This document shows, one piece after another, positions 1 through 5,071 of a stretch of 6,509 nucleotides of DNA. The stretch lies in contig CAMLNG010000220.1 of the NCBI GenBank assembly GCA_946481195.1, forward strand, positions 1 through 6,509. Direction: 5' to 3'. The notes under the pieces are model-generated. The model saw only the letters and a list, made by a program, of their open reading frames with translations. It made no database searches and had not been told where the DNA came from. Within the stretch, counting starts at the first letter, position 1. Every line of letters begins with the position of its first letter. Made by a program: the position numbers and the translations under genes. The DNA is from an uncultured Chromatiaceae bacterium. Lineage in GTDB: Bacteria > Pseudomonadota > Gammaproteobacteria > Enterobacterales > Alteromonadaceae.

Positions 1-113
1 GGGGTGTTATCAGGGCGATGTAATTGCCAGGTCTCACCACAACACAGTAAGTCTTGGTATTGAAAATAGCGGCTGCAAAAATCAGCGGGGACTGGAAGTT
101 GTGATGGCTTCAT
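1..113 (-). CDS. Partial unrecognised gene (first 37 codons), overlapping the HTH gene
   Basis: An open frame starts at an ATG (111-113) inside the 3' end of the HTH gene, overlaps it by 32 bp in a different frame, and runs off the left edge with no stop. The visible 37 residues include FQYQDLLCCGETW and end near HRPDNT. They read like real protein, and the pattern 'F-x-Y-x-D-L-x-x-C-G-E-T-W' reminds me of the N-terminus of an uncharacterised family seen in phage and accessory regions; that is memory, not a search. A weak GTGG ribosome-binding sequence sits 5 nt before the ATG. The overlap suggests translational coupling to the HTH gene, so the two are probably co-expressed. No function can be assigned, because most of the protein lies outside the window. 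The alternative is a chance open frame, which a 113-base fragment cannot exclude. Confidence 0.55.
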   Translation of the reverse strand, partial: MKPSQLPVPADFCSRYFQYQDLLCCGETWQLHRPDNT

Positions 114-276
114 CTTTGCCACTGAGCAGTTGTGCAGGGACTTGATATAAATAGGCATTCCCTACTTTTTTAAAGATGAACTCGCCATGTTCGCGACGAT
201 GCATCAGCTCACAACCACTGATTTTAAGAAGTTGACGTACTTCGGTACTCGTCAGCCATTTTGGTTCTGAGGTCAT
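82..276 (-). CDS. Small excisionase/AlpA-type helix-turn-helix DNA-binding protein
   Basis: The 64-residue product fits the compact winged HTH (HTH_17/MerR-like, excisionase family) pattern. WLTSTEVRQLL at about 7-17 forms the first helix, the recognition helix spans about 21-31 (with MHRREHG), and the wing is KKVGNAYLYQVP at about 36-47, where G39 and the aromatic Y42/Y44 match the usual 'vG..yri...' segment. Such proteins bind DNA as excision factors or as transcription regulators of islands and prophages. Here it is followed by an overlapping gene (ATG at 113), so it is likely the first gene of a two-gene or longer unit. The ATG at 276 has no good Shine-Dalgarno sequence. A palindrome over a candidate promoter upstream (310-342) makes autoregulation plausible, but this is inferred. 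No integrase is visible in the window, so an excisionase role is unproven. Confidence 0.75.
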   Translation of the reverse strand: MTSEPKWLTSTEVRQLLKISGCELMHRREHGEFIFKKVGNAYLYQVPAQLLSGKDEAITTSSPR

Positions 277-309
277 ATCGGGTCTTGTGTCAGGATCAAA
301 TAAGTATCA

Positions 310-328
310 ATCCAATTTAAAACTGGAT
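310..328. promoter_or_regulatory. 19-bp imperfect palindrome, possible operator
   Basis: ATCCA at 310-314 pairs with TGGAT at 324-328, and TTT (316-318) pairs with AAA (320-322). Eight of nine base pairs match around a central A at 319. The site covers the candidate -10 box of the promoter before the HTH gene, which is where a repressor would act. The HTH protein itself is the obvious candidate ligand, but no binding is shown by sequence alone. Confidence 0.35.
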
Positions 329-342
329 CTGAGTGAGCGCAA
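314..342 (-). promoter_or_regulatory. Possible sigma-70 promoter for the HTH gene
   Basis: On the minus strand a TTGCGC -35-like box (337-342) is followed after 17 bp by a TAAATT -10-like box (314-319), which matches TATAAT at 4 of 6 positions. Transcription would begin near 307, giving a leader of about 30 nt before the ATG at 276. The -35 matches only TTG, so this is a weak candidate chosen for spacing and location. Confidence 0.3.
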
Positions 343-406
343 TGCTTTCGCCCTAAAGTAATCTTGAATGCGGGTTTTCGCTTTCTCCAGGAGCTTTCAA
401 TCAGTA

Positions 407-844
407 TTACAACCGGTTCAACCGAAAGCTAAATCCTTCATTTACAGATCCAGCGAAATGCGTTACGACCCAAAATCCCCTATCGGCGGCAGCTTTTACA
501 CCGCCAGATGTATTTCCAAACTGAGTCCCCGTGACCAATAACAAACGGCATTGTAGTTGATTCATGAATGCATCATTCACGGCATCGTAAAGCTCTTGCG
601 CATGGCGAATGCTATTTCGATGGTCACCGTGTTCAACGCTAAAACCTCGCACTAACTTATGAAAAGACCCTTCGATATGGTCGTATTGATTGTGAGCTGT
701 TTCTTTATGATCAAGCTCTGCAGTAAAAACGTAGTTTTCGTCTGTTTTGGCTAACCAAGAATACTGCTCTTTTTGTTGCGCGTTAAACAACGCAAACCCA
801 GCCTTAAGCCCTTTAATCCATTCAAGTTCTTCGATAGCTATCAT
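407..844 (-). CDS. Hypothetical protein, 145 aa, unrecognised
   Basis: I do not recognise this family. The product has no signal peptide, no membrane segment and no cysteine pair. It is mixed alpha/beta in character: a charged N-terminal part (YSWLAKTDENYVFTAELDHKE at about 28-48), a histidine-rich middle (HNQYDH, EHGDHRNSIRHAQ at about 51-82), a hydrophobic strand (CRLLLVTGTQFGNTSGG at about 98-114) and a C-terminal part WVVTHFAGSVNEGFSF. The segment LLLVTGTQFGNTSGGVK looks like a strand followed by a glycine-rich loop, but it is not a Walker A motif. The start at 844 is supported by a GAGG sequence 10 nt upstream. Lower GC than the genes from 943 onward points to an accessory origin. The 98 bp upstream (845-942) holds no gene; a TTGAAA box there could be a weak -35. 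It precedes the HTH gene on the same strand across a 130-bp gap. Confidence 0.7.
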   Translation of the reverse strand: MIAIEELEWIKGLKAGFALFNAQQKEQYSWLAKTDENYVFTAELDHKETAHNQYDHIEGSFHKLVRGFSVEHGDHRNSIRHAQELYDAVNDAFMNQLQCRLLLVTGTQFGNTSGGVKAAADRGFWVVTHFAGSVNEGFSFRLNRL

Positions 845-942
845 TGTGTAGAAACCTCAACAAATCAGTAAAACACAATCTGGCGATCTGCCATAAATTT
901 CAATCTACTCACATCATAAGCAGAATAACCCAACGATTCCCC

Positions 943-1386
943 TCAGTAACCTCGTTCGCCCTCCTCCACCACCAACGGCGTCCACAGCTGTTTCCAGCGT
1001 TCGGTTTTGGTGTTTGCCGCTAATAATTTGGGTTGCACTGTCACCGCTTCAGCGAACTGGCTGCGTGGTTGCAACAGGCTGGCGTTAACGGCGCCGACGC
1101 AGATCTCTGCTTCGCGGTAGCAGACTGCGACGACGGTGTGGCAGTGACTGCAGGCGAGGAATTCGGCTTGTGCTGAACCTTGCCGGAGTCGTTGCAGTGG
1201 CTTGGGGCTGTAGATCTGCAGCTGGCCTTTGGCGTCGGATAAATACTGCAGGTTGCGGCTGGTGCAGAAGTCGCAGTCGCAGCGGCGTGGCGCGTAGGCT
1301 GATGCCGGCTGTGGCAGCTGAATTTCAACGGTTACCGCTCCACATAAACAGTTGCCGCCAGAGCTGGTACCGGTCGTTGTTTGCAT
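943..1386 (-). CDS. GFA/CENP-V family zinc-binding protein
   Basis: The 147-residue product carries the full cysteine pattern of the glutathione-dependent formaldehyde-activating (GFA) family. NCLCGAV supplies C13 and C15, CDCDFC supplies C36, C38 and C41, and CSHC supplies C79 and C82. In the characterised Gfa protein the CxC plus CxxC set holds a structural zinc and the CxCxxC set a second, labile zinc. All seven ligands are present here, so the fold should be intact. Members were named for glutathione-formaldehyde adduct formation, but most paralogues have unknown substrates and that activity should not be assumed. The start at 1386 fits the family, whose zinc motif begins near residue 13, although only a weak AGG sequence lies 9 nt upstream. 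It diverges from the TPR gene, and the 165 bp between them presumably holds both promoters. Confidence 0.85.
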   Translation of the reverse strand: MQTTTGTSSGGNCLCGAVTVEIQLPQPASAYAPRRCDCDFCTSRNLQYLSDAKGQLQIYSPKPLQRLRQGSAQAEFLACSHCHTVVAVCYREAEICVGAVNASLLQPRSQFAEAVTVQPKLLAANTKTERWKQLWTPLVVEEGERGY

Positions 1387-1441
1387 CTGGATAGCCTGAT
1401 TTGCCGATTGTCATGCCTCAGATTAACGGAACGCTCCTGGC

Positions 1442-1472
1442 TTGCACAGTATGCCAACTTGTCTGCTATTTT
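1442..1472 (+). promoter_or_regulatory. Possible promoter for the TPR gene
   Basis: TTGCAC (1442-1447) and TATTTT (1467-1472) form a -35/-10 pair with a long 19-bp spacer. The -10 is preceded by TGC, an extended -10 signature that can compensate for poor spacing. The start of transcription would fall near 1479, about 70 nt before the ATG at 1552. It is weak on its own and supported mainly by lying in the divergent intergenic region. Confidence 0.25.
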
Positions 1473-1551
1473 TTTCAATACGCCGGCGGGCCTGCTACGG
1501 CAAGATACGCGGCCTGCCCTTGTCCCCGCTTTGTCCAATAGCAGAGGCGCA

Positions 1552-2547
1552 ATGAAAAAAATCCTGCTGGCCTTGTGGCTGCTTCACTCCTGTTCATCCG
1601 ATGCGATGGAGGCTTTAGACAAAGCCCGTGCCGCGGCACTGACAAATCCAGCGGAGACAGCGGCACTGTTTGAACAGCAGTTGCCGGAACTCAGCAGCAC
1701 ACCGGCCTGGCATCAGCGCGACTGGCTACTGCTGGCGTCCATTGCCTACACCCGGCTGCGGCAATTTGCTAAAGCTGAACAGCATTTGCGTCAGGCTGAC
1801 CAGTTGCTGTCCGCCGGCTTGAGTAAAACCGAGTTGTTACAGACTGCTGGTTTCGTCAATTTTATGCAGCAGAAGTATCCGGCGGCATATTATTGGTACC
1901 AATGCAGCGCCCGCTTTGATTTGCCGCCGGTGGATCAGGCCCGGGTTGACATGAGCCTCGGCCAAATCCACTACATACAGGGCGATTTTTCCCAGGCGAA
2001 AACCTATTTCGAGCGGAGTCTGACGGCGGCAAGGGTCTACAAACAAGCCTCCTTGGCAGCGTTACTGCAAAATAACCTTGGCCTGGTGTTGTGGCGTCAG
2101 CAGCAGTACCAACCAGCCCTGAAGCAGTTACGCCAGGCAATGTATGGTTATACCCAGCTGCAGGAACTGTATTCATTACAGATGGCGTCGCTGAATTTAT
2201 TGACGGTGGTGGTGTCGCAACAGGACTGGCTGGCGTATGACCGCTATGCCCGCAGTATCAACAGCACTATCGATAAAAAAGCGCCGGCCGAATTACAGCA
2301 CTACCTGGCGCTGCTGCAGGCCTTGCGTCAGACCACGCGGCCTGTACCGCCGGCAGATCTGCAACAGCTGCAGCAACTGGCGGCGCCTTTGCGTATTCCG
2401 GGGCTGGTGCAAAACGCGGCGCTGCTATTGCAGAAAGCCGGTGCCGGCAGCGGCATCACACCGGCACCAGCACTCAACCCGCAGCAGGATTTACGCCTGC
2501 CACAACTCGAGCAGCAGTGCGGGCCTTATGTCAGTACCAGCCACTAA
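1552..2547 (+). CDS. Exported TPR-repeat protein
   Basis: The 331-residue product begins MKKILLALWLLHSCSSDAME, a short basic N-terminus and hydrophobic core typical of a secretion signal. Cleavage could occur after SDA. LHSC resembles a lipobox but has an unusual histidine at -2, so lipoprotein status is uncertain. The mature part is helical, with tetratricopeptide-like repeats at about 57-88, 95-121, 130-161 and 170-202. The last two are clearest (LGQIHYIQGDFSQAKTYFERSL and LGLVLWRQQQYQPALKQLRQA). The rest is glutamine- and leucine-rich and ends with a proline-rich stretch and one cysteine (C323). TPR arrays mediate protein-protein contacts; the partner is unknown and it probably acts in the periplasm. 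I chose the ATG at 1552, not the upstream in-frame one at 1381, because AGAGG (1543-1547) lies 4 nt before it and the signal peptide starts there. It converges on the thioredoxin-like gene with only 29 bp between stops. Confidence 0.85.
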   Translation: MKKILLALWLLHSCSSDAMEALDKARAAALTNPAETAALFEQQLPELSSTPAWHQRDWLLLASIAYTRLRQFAKAEQHLRQADQLLSAGLSKTELLQTAGFVNFMQQKYPAAYYWYQCSARFDLPPVDQARVDMSLGQIHYIQGDFSQAKTYFERSLTAARVYKQASLAALLQNNLGLVLWRQQQYQPALKQLRQAMYGYTQLQELYSLQMASLNLLTVVVSQQDWLAYDRYARSINSTIDKKAPAELQHYLALLQALRQTTRPVPPADLQQLQQLAAPLRIPGLVQNAALLLQKAGAGSGITPAPALNPQQDLRLPQLEQQCGPYVSTSH

Positions 2548-2576
2548 ACCCCGGCAATGCCGCTGCAGTTCAGCAG

Positions 2577-3539
2577 TTAACGGGCCGCCAGCTGGCTCAT
2601 TACCTGAGCCGGGTTGCTGAAATCAGTGATTTCCTGCAACACTTTGCCATTCGCGACCTTTAACAATACCGGAATTTGCCGCACGTTAAAGTGTTGAAAT
2701 AACACGCCATGGTGGTCAATCTGAAACGGCACCTGCATCTTGTACAGCGTATTAAATTCGGCCAAGGCTTTGTCGTCAGTCCACAGGTGATTGACGATGC
2801 CGGTCCAGCGCACTTTGGGAAACTTAGCCGCCAACGCGTTTAATTGCTGTTGCGCCTGCTGGCACTGCGCCGACATCGCCGGCCGCGACTCTTTTAAATA
2901 CCAGTCGCACCAGGTGGCGCTGATAAACAATAGATGCTCACCGGTTAAAAATGGCTGCAGCCGTTGTTGTTGGGCCGCGGCGCTCAGGGTTTCGCTGGAT
3001 GCCGGCGGCAACTGCTGACCTTGGGCTAACCGAGCGAGAAAGCCATCCAGCGCCTGGTCCGACTCATGAGTACTGTATACCTGTTCGCCGGCGGTATTCA
3101 GCAGCACTGAAAATGGTGTGCCGACCAGGCCCAGTTGCACCGCCAGCTTGCCTTCCACATCGCGCCATACCGGCATAGTCAGGCCAAACTTGTTGACCAC
3201 CTGCCGGATATCCGCTGGCGCTTCGTTGATGTCGATATTCACCGCGACAAAATTCACTTTGTCGCCAAACTGTTGATACAGCTTCTGAAAATGCGGCATT
3301 TGCTGCATACAGGGCTGGCACCAGGTTGCCCACATTTTGATATACACCGGCTTGCTGGCATCTAAGCTAGTCAGGTTGCTCACCTTGTCCCCGGGAAACG
3401 CCTGCAGCGGTACGGTGCGATACGCCGGAACTTCGCGATAAGCCGGTTCTGCGGCGCTGGCTAAACCCGACAGGCTCATGAGCAGCAGGGAAAACAGGGT
3501 TCGGCCGGCGGTGGTGGTGAAGATCTTGGTTTGCTGCAT
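2577..3539 (-). CDS. Exported two-domain thioredoxin-like (TlpA/redoxin) protein
   Basis: The 320-residue product starts with a signal peptide (hydrophobic core about 15-27, likely cut after ASA near residue 29). The first thioredoxin domain, about 45-170, has the active site WCQPC (C74, C77) after KMWAT and a cis-proline at P142 (VGTPFSVLL), as in TlpA/ResA-type periplasmic thiol oxidoreductases. A second thioredoxin-like domain, about 195-318, starts LLFISATWCDWYL. It keeps C211, but the second CxxC cysteine is replaced by Y214; another cysteine lies at C226 and a cis-proline-like P290 in RQIPVLLK. The first half is therefore a likely reductase or disulfide exchanger, and the second may be a binding or accessory domain. 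AGGGGA (3547-3552) sits 7 nt before the ATG. The gene starts 15 bp after the stop of the AhpD-like gene, so the two are almost certainly co-transcribed. The physiological partner is unknown. Confidence 0.88.
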   Translation of the reverse strand: MQQTKIFTTTAGRTLFSLLLMSLSGLASAAEPAYREVPAYRTVPLQAFPGDKVSNLTSLDASKPVYIKMWATWCQPCMQQMPHFQKLYQQFGDKVNFVAVNIDINEAPADIRQVVNKFGLTMPVWRDVEGKLAVQLGLVGTPFSVLLNTAGEQVYSTHESDQALDGFLARLAQGQQLPPASSETLSAAAQQQRLQPFLTGEHLLFISATWCDWYLKESRPAMSAQCQQAQQQLNALAAKFPKVRWTGIVNHLWTDDKALAEFNTLYKMQVPFQIDHHGVLFQHFNVRQIPVLLKVANGKVLQEITDFSNPAQVMSQLAAR

Positions 3540-3554
3540 GAAAAATTCCCCTGG

Positions 3555-4007
3555 TTAAAAATCCGGCTGAAAGTGAAAGCCCACAGCGATGCGGTTCCAG
3601 CTGTTGATGATAGTGATCATCACGGTTAAATCCAGAATTTGCGCGTCGCTGTATTCTGCCGCAACCGCAGCAAAATCAGCATCTGACACGCCGTGTTGCG
3701 CCACCAGCGTTAGCGCTTCGGTCCAGCGCAGCGCGGCCTGTTCGGCCGGTGTGAACACCCCACCTACTTCGCGCCAGGCCGGCAATACATCCAGCCTTTG
3801 CTGCAGCTCGCCGTCTTTGCGTGCTTCACCGGCATGCATATGCTGGCAAAAAGCACAGCCGTTGAGTTGCGATGCGCGCAGTTTAATCAGGTGAATTAAG
3901 CTGTGCGGCAAGCCGGACGCTTCAGTCGCTTTGGCCAAAGCCATCATATGTTGCAGCAGCGCCGGCTGCATTTTGTAAACCTGAGTCCGGCTGATACGTT
4001 CTGACAT
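3555..4007 (-). CDS. AhpD-like carboxymuconolactone decarboxylase family protein
   Basis: The 150-residue product has the AhpD core: LRASQLNGCAFCQHMHAGEAR, with the redox pair C51 and C54 and H58 in the CxxC-x3-H arrangement, then FTPAEQAALRWTEALT at about 89-104. In AhpD this pair reduces peroxidases or peroxides with help from a glutamate 12 residues before the first cysteine. Here that position is H39, which I believe is a common variant in this subfamily. There is no signal peptide, so it should be cytoplasmic. I prefer the ATG at 4007 to one four codons upstream (4019), because GGAGG (4013-4017) lies 5 nt before it and overlaps the upstream start. The gene lies between an AraC regulator and a thioredoxin-like gene on the same strand. 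A peroxidase or thiol-stress role is plausible; true decarboxylase activity is unlikely given the CxxC pair. Confidence 0.88.
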   Translation of the reverse strand: MSERISRTQVYKMQPALLQHMMALAKATEASGLPHSLIHLIKLRASQLNGCAFCQHMHAGEARKDGELQQRLDVLPAWREVGGVFTPAEQAALRWTEALTLVAQHGVSDADFAAVAAEYSDAQILDLTVMITIINSWNRIAVGFHFQPDF

Positions 4008-4012
4008 AAACA

Positions 4013-4017
4013 CCTCC
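4013..4017 (-). promoter_or_regulatory. Ribosome-binding site that decides the AhpD-like start
   Basis: GGAGG on the minus strand lies 5 nt before the ATG at 4005-4007. It begins directly after the alternative ATG at 4017-4019, which has no Shine-Dalgarno sequence of its own. This argues for the shorter 150-residue protein. Confidence 0.75.
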
Positions 4018-4047
4018 ATTGGTTGAGGTGCTCAGTCTATAAATTGC

Positions 4048-4878
4048 TTAGCGGGCAGAATTGGAGATTTGCGACATCTTGCGTTTTTTATACTGGCCCG
4101 GCGTCTGGCCGGTCAGGCGATAAAAATGCAGATGCAGATGGGCCTGATCGTAAAAGCCGGCCTGCTGCGCCACGCTGGCAAGCTCGGCAGCCGGGTTCTG
4201 GCTGAGGATAAACCGCGCCAACCGCACCTTCAGCATCAGCTGTAATTGCGCCGGTGACAAACCGGTTTCCAGCTTAAAGCGCCGTTCATACTGACGCCGG
4301 CTTTTGGGTAACTGCTGATATAAATGCTGTAAATCCGCCGCCGGCTGCTGTAGCAGCTGCAGACTATGCAGTACAAGCTGTTGGCCAGAGATGATGGCTT
4401 CGGCCAAACCCAGTAACCAGCATTCAATGGCATTCAGCTGCGCTGCGACGTCGCTTTGGTCAGCTAACAGGTCCAGCAATTGAGCTAGCCCCGCTATATT
4501 GGCCAGTTGCAGGTCAAGCTGCGGCGACGTGAGTTCGGCCGGACTGATGCCAAGCAGCTGGAAAGCACCGGTCGGCTGAAAGCGCACACTGAGCAACTGC
4601 TGACCTGCGCGGAACTGGCTGTGCGTCAGCTTTGGCGCATACTGCAGCCAGGCTTGGGGCAGCTGGCCGGCGGTAAATTCAATAGTCAGATTGCTGCCGC
4701 CGTCCGGATACAGCGCATGGCTTGGCACCTCACCACTGTCCGCCGGTATGCGCAACGACCAGTACAACTGCACCCAGGGCTGCAACTGAGTGCAAGCGGC
4801 GCGCTGCTGAAAACCCGGCAACGATTGCTGCAGTTGCGGTTGTAAAACTGTTTGGATTTGCTGGGTGGACGCGGTCAT
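4048..4878 (-). CDS. AraC-family transcriptional regulator
   Basis: The 276-residue product has a C-terminal AraC/XylS double-HTH domain at about 182-265: SRRQYERRFKLETGLSPAQ in the first half, then ELASVAQQAGFYDQAHLHLHF and YRLTGQTPGQYKK, the family signature. The N-terminal part, about 30-125, resembles the DUF6597-type sensor of AraC regulators (VQLYWSLR, HALYPDGGSNLTIEF). Its ligand cannot be inferred. The 40-bp gap to the AhpD-like gene on the same strand suggests that it is either the first gene of that operon or its local regulator. The ATG at 4878 has no clear Shine-Dalgarno sequence. A CATAAG box upstream could be a -10, but I see no convincing -35. The first 20 or so residues are glutamine-rich and may be a poorly conserved extension. 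Confidence 0.88.
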   Translation of the reverse strand: MTASTQQIQTVLQPQLQQSLPGFQQRAACTQLQPWVQLYWSLRIPADSGEVPSHALYPDGGSNLTIEFTAGQLPQAWLQYAPKLTHSQFRAGQQLLSVRFQPTGAFQLLGISPAELTSPQLDLQLANIAGLAQLLDLLADQSDVAAQLNAIECWLLGLAEAIISGQQLVLHSLQLLQQPAADLQHLYQQLPKSRRQYERRFKLETGLSPAQLQLMLKVRLARFILSQNPAAELASVAQQAGFYDQAHLHLHFYRLTGQTPGQYKKRKMSQISNSAR

Positions 4879-4958
4879 CGGGTGTTGTTTTGTGGCAGTG
4901 ATAAACGCAGCTTATGCGGCATTAAGCGGCGGAGCAAGCGGATGAAGGCGGCCAGTTC

Positions 4959-5034
4959 GTACGGTGGCGCTCGCGCTTACCGTACCTACCAGAGCAAAAA
5001 TCCGTAGGTACGGCAAGCGCCAGCGTCGCCGTAC
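4959..5034. repeat. Paired inverted REP-type palindromes (REPIN/BIME-like)
   Basis: Two 31-bp units, 4959-4989 and 5004-5034, are inverted copies of each other (27 of 31 positions match), separated by 14 bp. Each unit is itself a hairpin: GTACGGT (4959-4965) pairs with ACCGTAC (4979-4985), and GTACGGC (5008-5014) pairs with GCCGTAC (5028-5034). The T-A pair in one is a C-G pair in the other, a compensatory change that supports a conserved structure. Each hairpin is preceded by GTAG on its own strand (5004-5007 plus; 4986-4989 minus), the head motif known for REP elements mobilised by RAYT transposases. The pair lies downstream of the cyclase gene and upstream of the AraC gene. It may also stabilise or end the cyclase transcript. 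No RAYT gene is in the window. The rest of the 4879-5071 gap holds no gene. Confidence 0.8.
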
Positions 5035-5071
5035 ATAAACCACGTGGCGTACATTGGTGAAAACATGTCGT

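Noticed and set aside
277..420. Upstream extension of the HTH frame without stops, back into the end of the 145-aa gene
   Set aside because: About 45 codons are open, but there is no ATG or GTG, only a TTG near 300. The stretch also holds the candidate promoter and dyad, and an open run of this length is not rare by chance. A decayed gene remains possible.
1381..1551. Longer TPR reading frame starting at the in-frame ATG at 1381
   Set aside because: It would overlap the start of the divergent GFA gene and the promoter region, and it puts 57 poorly patterned residues before a clear signal peptide. AGAGG and MKKILLALWLL support 1552.
2548..2576. Possible bidirectional terminator between the convergent TPR and thioredoxin-like genes
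   Set aside because: CGGC-AAT-GCCG (2552-2562) and GCTG/CAGC (2562-2574) give only four-pair stems and no T-run follows on either strand.
4008..4019. Upstream ATG at 4019 for the AhpD-like gene
   Set aside because: It has no Shine-Dalgarno sequence, while the GGAGG directly after it is well spaced for the ATG at 4007.
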